A stretch of DNA of 64,000 nt from Actinosynnema sp. ALI-1.44 (GTDB taxonomy: Bacteria > Actinomycetota > Actinomycetes > Mycobacteriales > Pseudonocardiaceae): contig NZ_MTQO01000050.1 of NCBI RefSeq assembly GCF_001984155.1, positions 62,001 to 126,000 on the forward strand, in the 5' to 3' direction. Positions 42,824 through 50,193 of this stretch are shown here, piece by piece. The stretch's first letter is position 1, and each line of letters opens with the position of its first letter. The translations under genes were made by a program, and so were the position numbers. The notes below the pieces were generated by a model. It saw nothing but the letters and a program-made list of their open reading frames with translations. It was not told where the DNA came from and made no database searches.

Positions 42824-43688
42824 AGTCCAGGACCTGTCGAAGGTCGAGGCCGGCCTCGACGCGCTCGACACGCCGACCACCACGCAGACCGAGCCGCGTC
42901 GGCGGCGCGTCCTGCGTGCGGCGCTGCCACCGGTCATCGCTCTGGTCGTGGTGGTGGCGATCTGGCAGGCGCTGTGGGCAGCGGCCTTCTGGCCGGAGTT
43001 CCAGCTGCCCGCGCCGCTCGCGGTCTGGTCGAAGTTCGAGGACCTGGTCGGCACCGGCAAGATCTGGGAGGTGCTGTGGACGTCCATCCACCGCGCCGCG
43101 CTCGGATTCCTCGCCGCGGTGGTCATCGCCACGCCACTCGGCTTGCTGGTGGCCAAGGTCCGGCACGTCCGCGCCGCGATCGGCCCGCTGCTGAGCGGGT
43201 TGCAGTCGCTGCCGTCGGTGGCGTGGGTGCCCGCCGCGATCCTGTGGTTCGGCCTGAACGACGGGTCGATCTACTTCGTGGTGCTCGCCGGGTCGATCCC
43301 GTCGATCGCCAACGGCCTGGTCGCCGGGATCGACCAGATCCCGCCGATCCTGCCGAGGGTCGGCAAGACGCTCGGCGCGGGCAAGCTGGCCGCGGCCAGG
43401 TTCATCCTGCTGCCCGCCGCGCTGCCCGGCTACATCGCGGGCCTCAAACAGGGCTGGGCGTTCTCGTGGCGGTCGCTGATGGCGGCCGAACTGATCGCGC
43501 AGAGCCCCGACTTGGGCTTCGGGCTGGGCGCGTACCTCAACGAGGGCTCCAACTACAACGACATGGCCGAGGTGCTGACCGCGATCTTCCTGATCCTGAT
43601 CGTCGGGATCGGCATCGACCTGCTGCTGTTCCGGCCGATCGAACGAGCCGTGCTGCGGGCGCGCGGCCTGACCGGAGCGTTGACGTGA
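42810..43688 (+). CDS. ABC transporter permease (SsuC/TauC type)
   Basis: The product is 292 residues. Six membrane helices start at about residue 35 (LPPVIALVVVVAIWQALWAA). The EAA-type loop motif is present as GKLAAARFILLPAALPGYIAGLKQGW, contacting the ATPase. The N-terminal 35 residues are polar and cytoplasmic. The stop overlaps the GTG of the chelatase gene (GTGA). Confidence 0.92.
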   Translation: MPSPEVQDLSKVEAGLDALDTPTTTQTEPRRRRVLRAALPPVIALVVVVAIWQALWAAAFWPEFQLPAPLAVWSKFEDLVGTGKIWEVLWTSIHRAALGFLAAVVIATPLGLLVAKVRHVRAAIGPLLSGLQSLPSVAWVPAAILWFGLNDGSIYFVVLAGSIPSIANGLVAGIDQIPPILPRVGKTLGAGKLAAARFILLPAALPGYIAGLKQGWAFSWRSLMAAELIAQSPDLGFGLGAYLNEGSNYNDMAEVLTAIFLILIVGIGIDLLLFRPIERAVLRARGLTGALT

Positions 43689-44422
43689 TCCCTCTTGTGG
43701 CGGTGGCCCACGGCAGCCGCGATCCCCGTTCCGCCGCGACGATCACCGCGCTGGTCGACGTGGTCAAGGCACTGCGGCCGGGCATGGACGCCCGTGTGTC
43801 CTTCATGGACCTCTCGGCTCCCCGGCTCGGCGACGTGCTCGCCGGGCTGCGGGGCCCGGTGGTCGTGGTGCCGCTGCTGCTCGGCCGCGCGTACCACGCG
43901 AAAGTGGACGTCCCGGCGCTCGTGCGCGAGGCGAGCCTGCGCAACCCGAGGCTGTCGGTGACGGTGTCGGACGTCCTCGGCCCGTCGTCGTGGCTCGAAT
44001 CGGCCGCGCTGCGCAGGTTGAACACCGCGGGTGCGGCATTCGACGATTCGTCGCTCGGTGTGGTCCTGGCGGGCGCGGGCTCGTCGGACGCCCGTGCCAA
44101 CGCGCGGGTCGCGGCCATCGCCGAGCGCTGGTCGGTCCAATCAGGATGGTCTGGTGCGGTAGCGGCTTTCGCGGCCTCCGCCACCCCGGACGTCCCCACG
44201 GCCGTCGCCGCGCTGCGCGAGCGCGGGGCGTCGCGGATCGCCGTGGCCTCGTGGTTCCTGGCACCGGGTCTGCTGCCCGACCGGGTGTACGAGGCCGCTC
44301 TCGCACTGGACCCGCACGCGTTGATCGCCGAGCCGCTCGGTGCGGACCCGGGCGTGGCCGAACTGGTCCTGCACCGCTACGACGAGGCCCTGCAGGGCCT
44401 GGACCTGGAACGCACCGGCTGA
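43685..44422 (+). CDS. Sirohydrochlorin chelatase (CbiX/Che1-like)
   Basis: The product is 245 residues. The N-terminal motif VAVAHGSRDPRSAATITALV and the second half VASWFLAPGLLPDRVYEAAL show two related lobes. The catalytic His is in AHGSRD. It inserts iron into sirohydrochlorin (siroheme for sulfite reductase) or cobalt in cobalamin synthesis. Because it ends the sulfur operon, the siroheme role is more likely. It corresponds by position to the che gene behind cysH in mycobacteria. Confidence 0.88.
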   Translation: MIPLVAVAHGSRDPRSAATITALVDVVKALRPGMDARVSFMDLSAPRLGDVLAGLRGPVVVVPLLLGRAYHAKVDVPALVREASLRNPRLSVTVSDVLGPSSWLESAALRRLNTAGAAFDDSSLGVVLAGAGSSDARANARVAAIAERWSVQSGWSGAVAAFAASATPDVPTAVAALRERGASRIAVASWFLAPGLLPDRVYEAALALDPHALIAEPLGADPGVAELVLHRYDEALQGLDLERTG

Positions 44423-44463
44423 ACGCGGTGTAAATGCTTTGATAGCGCCGTTAGCGTCGAGTC

Positions 44464-44955
44464 ATGGAACTGGTCACCGCCGATCCCCGGTTGCGGCTGC
44501 GGACGCTGGAGATGGCAGACGTCGACGACTACTGGCGTCTGGTCGAGCGCAACCGGGATCACCTGGGCAGGCACGGGGACTACGCGGAACTGCGGGCCGC
44601 GGATCACGAGATGATCCGCGCCGGGTTCGCCCACCCGCTCGACGGCGAGTTCGCGTTCGGCATCCGGGTGGCCGGTGACCTGGTGGGTGAGATGGTGCTC
44701 AACCCGGTCGATCCGCCGCGTTACAGCCTCGGGTACTGGCTCGACGAGAAAGCGACGGGCAACGGCTACGTCACCAACGCGGGCCGGGCGCTGGTCCGGT
44801 GGGCACGGGAGAACACCGCGATCACCGACGTCTACGCGGGCGTGACGTTCGGCAACCGGTCCAGCGTTGCCGTGCTGGACCGGCTCGGCTTCACCAAGGT
44901 GTCCGATCTGGACACCTACACACGGTTCCGGCTCACGCTCCGGGAACCCAGTTAG
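44464..44955 (+). CDS. GNAT acetyltransferase (RimJ/RimL type)
   Basis: The product is 163 residues. The GNAT fold has an N-terminal LRLRTLEMADVDDYW, the acetyl-CoA-binding region YWLDEKATGNGYVTNAGRALVRW and the C-terminal VLDRLGFTKVSDLD. Related enzymes acetylate ribosomal protein N-termini or small substrates. It is convergent with the enoyl-CoA hydratase, overlapping by 23 bases. Confidence 0.88.
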   Translation: MELVTADPRLRLRTLEMADVDDYWRLVERNRDHLGRHGDYAELRAADHEMIRAGFAHPLDGEFAFGIRVAGDLVGEMVLNPVDPPRYSLGYWLDEKATGNGYVTNAGRALVRWARENTAITDVYAGVTFGNRSSVAVLDRLGFTKVSDLDTYTRFRLTLREPS

Positions 44956-45691
44956 GCTTGCGCTTCTGCGCGAACGCGACGATGCCCTCCTGGCCTTCCT
45001 CGCTGGCGAAGAACTCGGCCGACAGCTTCAGCATGGTCGCGAAGTCGCCCGGTTGCGAGCGCAGCAGCGCCTTGGTCGCGGCCAGCGCCACCGGTCCGCC
45101 GAGGACCAGCATGTCGGTGTAGCGCTTGACTTCGGCGTCCAGTTCGTCGGCGGGCACCGCGGAGTTGATCAGGCCGATGGTCGCGGCCCTGGTCGCGTCG
45201 AAGGTCTCGCCGGTCAGGAACAGCTCGTGCGCGGCGCGCGGCAACAGCCGGGGCAGCACGGTCACGGAGATCACCGCGGGCACGACGCCGATGCGGACTT
45301 CGGTGAAGGCGAAGGTCGCCGTGGTCGCGGCGATCGCGATGTCGGCGGCCGCGACGATGCCGACGCCGCCTGCCCGCGCCGGGCCCGCGAGCTTGGCGAT
45401 CACCGGCTTGGGGCCGGTGCGGATCTGGTCGAGGATCTCGGGGAACTCGTTGACGCCCTGGTCTCCCGCAGCGGCCCCGCCCGCTTCCTTGAGGTCCATG
45501 CCCGCGCAGAACACTGGTCCGGTGTGGTCGAGCACGATCACCCGGACGTTGTCGTCGTCGATCGCCGCTGACAGGTGCCCGCGCAGTTCGGCCCGCAGTT
45601 GACGGGACAGCGCGTTGCGGTTGTGCGGGGAATCGAGCGTGATCGTCGCGACGCCGCGGTCGACGGCAATGTGGACCAGTTCGTCAGCCAT
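44933..45691 (-). CDS. Enoyl-CoA hydratase/isomerase family protein
   Basis: The product is 252 residues of the crotonase fold. The oxyanion-hole segments are FCAGMDLKEAG and GPARAGGVGIVAAADIAIA, with a C-terminal helix (FFASEEGQEGIVAFAQKRKP) typical for the family. The Glu pair of classic hydratases is not clearly conserved (VRIGVVPAVIS replaces the usual ELNLGITPG), so an isomerase or another crotonase reaction is possible. The ATG at 45691 gives the usual MADELVHIAVDRGVATITL start. Confidence 0.85.
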   Translation of the reverse strand: MADELVHIAVDRGVATITLDSPHNRNALSRQLRAELRGHLSAAIDDDNVRVIVLDHTGPVFCAGMDLKEAGGAAAGDQGVNEFPEILDQIRTGPKPVIAKLAGPARAGGVGIVAAADIAIAATTATFAFTEVRIGVVPAVISVTVLPRLLPRAAHELFLTGETFDATRAATIGLINSAVPADELDAEVKRYTDMLVLGGPVALAATKALLRSQPGDFATMLKLSAEFFASEEGQEGIVAFAQKRKPNWVPGA

Positions 45692-45708
45692 GGGCCCATC
45701 ATGCACCC

Positions 45709-45734
45709 AGGGCCACCCCGCGCCGGGTGGCCCT
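45709..45734 (-). terminator. Terminator-like hairpin between the secreted protein and the enoyl-CoA hydratase
   Basis: AGGGCCACCC (45709-45718) pairs perfectly with GGGTGGCCCT (45725-45734), with a 6-base loop, 18 bases beyond the stop of the secreted-protein gene on the minus strand. Confidence 0.7.
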
Positions 45735-45752
45735 CGGCACACATCACCGGAA

Positions 45753-46406
45753 TCAGCCGATAGTCGTGCTGGTCAGCACCGGGCTCGGGTTCGGGTACGC
45801 CACCGACGGGGCGTTGACCGGGAACCCGAGGGCGATGATCACGGCGGTGAAGGTCAGCCCGGGGGCGTCGTAGCTGGTGCCGCCGAGCTTGGACTCGATC
45901 TTGCCGGACGAACCGGCGGTCAGGTCGATGGTCACCGTGGGCAGTTCGAACGCCGCGCCGCCCTTGAGCGGACCGGCGACCTTGAGCACCACGTCGTTGC
46001 CCTCACGGGCGATGCTCGGCGGTGTCGTGCCGAGCCCCGAGCCGCCGCTCACGCTCGCCGAGACGAACGTGGAGTTGGCCGGGATCGGCATCTTCAGCGC
46101 GACGGTCTTGATCTCCCTGATCTGGTAGCCGCCACCGGACGACGGGACGGTGTTCGGCGCGGGGTCGATAGTCACCTTCAGCGCGCCACCAGGGGCGACA
46201 CTCGCCGGTGCGGTCGAGTCGACGTCCTGGGTGAGCACGAGTTCCGCGGTCTGGCCCAGTGCCGACGCGCGGACCTGGTAGTTGATGGTCTGGCCAGCCG
46301 CAGAGACAGCCGCGGAGACAGCCGCCGGGGCGGTCGCGCCCAGTGTGAGCAGGGGTGCGAGGGTGAACGCGGCCACCGTGGCCAGCCGCAGGGGAGCCAG
46401 CTTCAT
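45753..46406 (-). CDS. Secreted protein of unknown function
   Basis: The product is 217 residues. A signal peptide (MKLAPLRLATVAAFTLAPLLTLG...) precedes a short Ala/Ser repeat (AVSAAVSAAG) and a beta-rich domain with many Val/Thr/Ser strands (INYQVRASALGQTAELVLTQ, ALKVTIDPAPNT, TVALKMPIPANSTFV). No enzymatic motif is visible. It starts with a strong AGGAGG ribosome site. A hairpin terminator follows at 45709-45734. Confidence 0.65.
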   Translation of the reverse strand: MKLAPLRLATVAAFTLAPLLTLGATAPAAVSAAVSAAGQTINYQVRASALGQTAELVLTQDVDSTAPASVAPGGALKVTIDPAPNTVPSSGGGYQIREIKTVALKMPIPANSTFVSASVSGGSGLGTTPPSIAREGNDVVLKVAGPLKGGAAFELPTVTIDLTAGSSGKIESKLGGTSYDAPGLTFTAVIIALGFPVNAPSVAYPNPSPVLTSTTIG

Positions 46407-46646
46407 CGATGCCTCCTTGAGGTTTTATGCCCTTCAGCGTTCATACCCGAGGGTAATTCACGTTTCAACGGTGCGTGTTTCCCAGAGTTTTCACAGCGCT
46501 ACCCAGCGTGGTGACCTTTCCGCTCGAACATGTCGGGTGTTCGGGGATAGTTGTCGGTAGCTGTGGCGGGCCTTGTGTGGTCAGCAGATGGCTGGGCTGA
46601 GGTCCGGCGAGCGATGTCGGCCGATACCAGGAGGGGTCAGCGGTCC

Positions 46647-46918
46647 TCAGTCCTGGACGGTCGGGCGGATGGTGATGTCGCCGATCTCGACGTCGTCGGG
46701 CTGGTCCACGGCGAAGGCGATGGCCCGTGCGACGGCTTCCGGCGGGATGGCGAACTTCGCCATGTTCTCGCGGATGTTCTGGCGCACCGCGGGGTCGTCG
46801 ACGGAGTCGGCGAGTTCGGTGCTGACGTAGCCAGGCGAGATCGAGGTCGTGCGCAGCACGCCGTCGGTCGACTCCTGCCGCAGACCTTCCAGGATGGTGC
46901 GCACTGCGTTCTTGGTCC
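46647..46918 (-). pseudogene. SDR-family oxidoreductase, C-terminal fragment
   Basis: The frame contains the last 85-90 residues of a short-chain dehydrogenase: TKNAVRTILEGLRQES (the helix after the active-site Tyr-Lys), SISPGYVSTELA, and a C-terminus VDQPDDVEIGDITIRPT. The first two thirds, with the NAD motif and catalytic Tyr, are missing. Homology ends abruptly at about 46918, exactly where homology to a TetR gene on the other strand begins. Confidence 0.75.
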
Positions 46919-47298
46919 CGGCGGAGGTCTACCGCCACGACGTCGAGGAGCTCGTCGCGGCCGCACCGGCCCTGCTCGCCGAGCACAACCCGGTAACCGC
47001 ACTGGCGCACTGGTTCGATCGCGTGGCCGACTACGCACGGGTCAAGCGCGGGGTGTTCGCCGCAGTCGAGGTGGGGATGTGGCAGGACCTCTCCGCGCGC
47101 AGCCTTGGCCCGATCGGCGACGCGATGACCGCGCTGCTGGACGCTGGCAAGGCCGCCGGGGCCATCCGGCCCGACATCGACGCCCGCGACGTCATCCTGC
47201 TCATCGGCTACCTGACCCGGCTCGACGAGGAGGAATGGGACACCCGCGCCCGACACCTGCTGCACGTCGTCCTCGACGGCCTGCGCTTCCGCGAATGA
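46919..47298 (+). pseudogene. TetR-family regulator, C-terminal fragment
   Basis: The frame carries the ligand-binding part of a TetR protein: EVYRHDVEELVAAAPALLAE, ALAHWFDRVADYARVKRG, IGDAMTALLDAGKAAGAIRPD, VILLIGYLTRLDEEEW. The N-terminal DNA-binding domain is absent. Together with the SDR fragment it shows a deletion between two divergent genes that removed both promoters and both 5' ends. Confidence 0.75.
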
Positions 47299-47527
47299 CA
47301 AGCCGCTGACACTCATACTGCACGGTCCGCATGTCCCCACGCTCACCGCAGCGACGTAGCAGTTCCGCCGCCGAAGACGGCTCATCCCGTGAACAGGACA
47401 CGTAAAAGGCTTCCGCCAGACGGTGGTGCGGATGCGACAACCCGCCGCACGGTCATTGGTCCAGACCGACAGCGGCGTCACCGATCGTCCGCGGTTTCCT
47501 TCCACCGCACCGAACCGGGTCCGTCGC
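47299..47527. other. Non-coding gap
   Basis: No supported gene, repeat or hairpin was seen between the TetR fragment and the barstar stop codon. Confidence 0.4.
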
Positions 47528-47794
47528 TCACGCCTCGAGCACGAGCGTGAGCCGGTCCGCGCTGCCGAGGATGTCCACGAACTGCTCGTAGTTGGCCGGG
47601 TCGGCCTTCCGCAGCGTCTGCGGCGAGTGCCACACCAGCGTGTGCGTTCCCGGCGGCAGATCGTTCACCACGTCCACCAGCGCGTCCAGGTTGTGTCCGA
47701 AGTAGTCGGGGAAGCTCATGGCCTTCGCGAGCGCGTCGAGCATCGCGGCCTTGCTGTGGATCCTGCTGCCGTCCAGCGCGTACTTCATCGTCAC
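47528..47794 (-). CDS. Barstar-family ribonuclease inhibitor
   Basis: The product is 88 residues. It has the barstar core: SRIHSKAAMLDALAKAM, then FPDYFGHNLDALVDVVNDL, whose acidic helix plugs the RNase active site, and a closing strand DRLTLVLEA. The GTG start overlaps the stop of the upstream RNase gene by four bases (GTGA), so inhibitor and RNase are translated together. It protects the cell from the RNase encoded next door. Confidence 0.9.
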   Translation of the reverse strand: MTMKYALDGSRIHSKAAMLDALAKAMSFPDYFGHNLDALVDVVNDLPPGTHTLVWHSPQTLRKADPANYEQFVDILGSADRLTLVLEA

Positions 47795-48264
47795 TTCCCC
47801 GGGTCCACGAGCACGAACGAGTCGTAGTGGTTCTCGGTGTAGTAGAGCTCACGTTCCTTGCCGTAGATGAGTCTGCGCGCACCACGGTCCCTGCTGCCCG
47901 GCGTCGGCACGGTGTACTCGTGGTAGTACTCCTTGGCCTTGGCAGGCAGGCGCTTCTCCCGGTTCTCGAACACCACGCCGTCCCGGTCGTACGGGTACGG
48001 GCCGCCCTTCTCGATCAGCCGCCAGGTGGTCGCCGCCTCCTGGGGGAGCTTCGACAGGGCCGTGACCCGCAGGCCGGAGTCCTGGCCGGGAACAGCGGTG
48101 CCCTGGCCGCCCGGTTTCGCCGGGGCCGTGGTGGCACCCTGTCCACCGTTCTGCCCGCCGTTGCCGGGAGCCGGGTCGGAGGTGACCTCGCGGATCAGCC
48201 AGCCCGCCACCACCAGGATGACCAGTCCGACCAGGGCGAACGTGATGCGTCTGCGCGACCCCAT
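47791..48264 (-). CDS. Barnase-type (guanyl-specific) ribonuclease with N-terminal membrane anchor/signal
   Basis: The product is 157 residues. A hydrophobic helix (ITFALVGLVILVVAGWLI) is followed by a Gly/Gln-rich linker and an RNase domain with VFENREKRLPAKAKEYYHEYTV, RGARRLIYGKE and YYTENHYDSF. The Glu in YHEYTV, Arg in RGARR and His in ENHYDSF correspond to the barnase triad Glu73, Arg87 and His102. It is probably exported or tethered outside. Co-encoded barstar follows. Likely use is extracellular RNA degradation or competition. Confidence 0.88.
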   Translation of the reverse strand: MGSRRRITFALVGLVILVVAGWLIREVTSDPAPGNGGQNGGQGATTAPAKPGGQGTAVPGQDSGLRVTALSKLPQEAATTWRLIEKGGPYPYDRDGVVFENREKRLPAKAKEYYHEYTVPTPGSRDRGARRLIYGKERELYYTENHYDSFVLVDPGK

Positions 48265-48275
48265 GGGGGCCAACC

Positions 48276-48470
48276 CTAATCGCAGTCCGGTTCCGCGCTC
48301 CGCGACGGGCTGACTTTGCCCGCCACGAAATCGACGACGCGGTCGATCAGCCACGCCCCGCCGACGCACACAGGCAGCAACACCGCGATGACGATCGCGA
48401 ACTGGGCGGGAAACGGCAGCTGCGTGATCCACAGCTCGACGGCGTTCCACCAATCCGACAACCACGACAC
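48276..48470 (-). CDS. Small membrane protein, unknown function
   Basis: The product is 64 residues with one clear hydrophobic helix (AQFAIVIAVLLPVCVGGAWLI) and a charged C-terminus. The GTG at 48470 is chosen because the upstream part is not protein-like and would collide with the promoter of the divergent oxidoreductase. It lies 11 bases upstream of the RNase gene and could be cotranscribed with the RNase-barstar pair, though no role is known. Confidence 0.5.
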   Translation of the reverse strand: MSWLSDWWNAVELWITQLPFPAQFAIVIAVLLPVCVGGAWLIDRVVDFVAGKVSPSRSAEPDCD

Positions 48471-48537
48471 ACCGATGAGGCTACGCCGTGTCCGACCCCA
48501 CAGGCGCACGAATGGGGTAATCGGTAAGTTGCTGAGC

Positions 48538-49506
48538 ATGTTCGCCGTGTATGCAGCGTCGCCTCAGCCGGACAACCCGCTCGCCGCGCTGACGGTCGGT
48601 GACCGGCCCGACCCGGAGGTCCGGGACGGCTGGGTCCGGGTGTCGGTGAAGGCCGCGAGCCTGAACATGCACGACCTGTGGACGCTGCGCGGCGTGGGCA
48701 TCAAGGCCGACAAGTTCCCGATGATCCTCGGCTGCGACGGCGCCGGTGTGCTCGACGACGGCACCGAGGTGGTGATCCACTCGGTGATCAGCTCGCCGGA
48801 CTGGACCGGCGACGAGACCCTCGACCCCCGGCGCAGCCTGCTGACCGAGGTGCACCAGGGCACGTTCGCCGAGTCCGTGGTGGTCCCGGCGCGCAACGTG
48901 CTGCCCAAACCGGCCAGCCTGTCGTTCGCCGAGGCGGCCTGCATGGGCACGGCGTGGCTGACGGCGTACCGGATGCTGTTCGTGAAGTCCGGGCTGCGGC
49001 CCGGCCAGACCATCCTGGTGCAGGGCGCATCCGGCGGCGTGGCGACAGCGCTCGTGCAACTCGGCCGCGCGGCGGGCTTCCGCGTCTGGGTGACCGGGCG
49101 GTCGGCGGAGAAGCGCGCGTTGGCCGAGTCGCTCGGCGCGCACGCCACGTTCGAGTCCGGGGCGCGGCTGCCGGAGCGGGTGGACGGTGTGTTCGAGACA
49201 GTCGGCAAGGCCACCTGGTCACACTCGGTGAAATCGCTCAAGCCCGGCGGTGTGATCGTGGTCTCAGGCGCGACCAGTGGTCCCGACGCGAACGCGGAAC
49301 TGGCCCGGGTGTTCTTCCTGCAGCTGAGCGTGATCGGCTCGACGATGGGAACCCGCGACGAACTCGCCGACCTGCTGAACTACTGCGACGTCACCGGCGT
49401 GCGGCCGAAGATCGGCACCGAACTGCCGCTGGCCCGCGCCGAAGAGGGCTTCCGGGCGATGCTGGACGGCGAGACAGCGGGCAAGATCGTCTTCACGGCC
49501 GCGTAG
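48538..49506 (+). CDS. Zinc-independent MDR-family (quinone-oxidoreductase-like) dehydrogenase
   Basis: The product is 322 residues. A GroES-like N-terminal domain (VKAASLNMHDLWTLRGVGI, LGCDGAGVLDDG) is followed by a Rossmann fold with VQGASGGVATALVQLGRAAGF (GxGxxx variant) and the last motif AEEGFRAMLDGETAGKIVF. The structural-zinc Cys cluster of true alcohol dehydrogenases is absent, so it belongs to the QOR/MDR group. The substrate is unknown. It is divergent from the small membrane protein gene. Confidence 0.88.
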   Translation: MFAVYAASPQPDNPLAALTVGDRPDPEVRDGWVRVSVKAASLNMHDLWTLRGVGIKADKFPMILGCDGAGVLDDGTEVVIHSVISSPDWTGDETLDPRRSLLTEVHQGTFAESVVVPARNVLPKPASLSFAEAACMGTAWLTAYRMLFVKSGLRPGQTILVQGASGGVATALVQLGRAAGFRVWVTGRSAEKRALAESLGAHATFESGARLPERVDGVFETVGKATWSHSVKSLKPGGVIVVSGATSGPDANAELARVFFLQLSVIGSTMGTRDELADLLNYCDVTGVRPKIGTELPLARAEEGFRAMLDGETAGKIVFTAA

Positions 49507-49569
49507 TCCGAATAGAGCAGCGTCCGCCTCACCCGGAATGGGTACCCCATACGGGAGAGGTGGTGACCT

Positions 49570-50193
49570 GTGAAGACGCGTTGGCTCAAGCCCGCTGCCC
49601 TCGTCGTGGCGGGCGTGCTCGTGGTCGCGGCGGCGCTGCAGATCATCGGCCTGCTGCCGAAGCTCGGTACGTCCACAATAGACAGATCACAACCGGCTGT
49701 GCTGCAGGCTATGCGTGACCTCAGCCAGTACCACGCGGCAGCGGGCGACTACCAGGTGGTCGTGGACATCGAGAAGGACGTGGCGTGGGTGCCGTCGTCC
49801 ATCGCCGGTGAACGGACGCTGTTCGTCGCGGCGGGCTCGGTCGACGCGTTCATCGACTTCGGCAAGCTGGCCGACGGGAACATCAAGGTCTCCGAGGACC
49901 GGACCTCGGTGCAGCTGACCCTGCCCGCGCCCCAGTTGGCCAAACCGAACCTGGACAACAAACGCAGCTACGTGTTCAGCCAGGAACGGGGCCTCATCGA
50001 CACCATCGGCGCGCTCGTGGAACCGCCGCAACAGCAACAGTTCTACGTGGCCGCCGAGCAGAAGATCAGCGAAGCCGCCCAGCGGTCAGGGCTGGTCGAG
50101 CGGGCTCGCGGCAACACACGGGCGATGTTGACCGGGATGATGCAGGCGCTCGGGTACCGCGTCACGTTCCAGGAGAGCCCTCCGCCCCAGTGA
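49570..50193 (+). CDS. DUF4230-family membrane-anchored protein
   Basis: The product is 207 residues. An N-terminal helix (ALVVAGVLVVAAALQIIGLL) is followed by an extracytoplasmic domain with strands (DYQVVVDIEKDVAWVPSSI, GSVDAFIDFGKL, TSVQLTLPAP) and a C-terminal helix RGNTRAMLTGMMQALGYRVTF. This matches DUF4230. The function is unknown. Its 3' end overlaps the convergent DUF885 gene by 32 bases, within a 12-base tandem repeat. Confidence 0.8.
   Translation: MKTRWLKPAALVVAGVLVVAAALQIIGLLPKLGTSTIDRSQPAVLQAMRDLSQYHAAAGDYQVVVDIEKDVAWVPSSIAGERTLFVAAGSVDAFIDFGKLADGNIKVSEDRTSVQLTLPAPQLAKPNLDNKRSYVFSQERGLIDTIGALVEPPQQQQFYVAAEQKISEAAQRSGLVERARGNTRAMLTGMMQALGYRVTFQESPPPQ

Noticed and set aside
44933-45691. 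Assignment of the crotonase-fold protein as a specific beta-oxidation enoyl-CoA hydratase
   Set aside because: The catalytic Glu pair is not clearly present and no fatty-acid genes are adjacent, so only the family is called.
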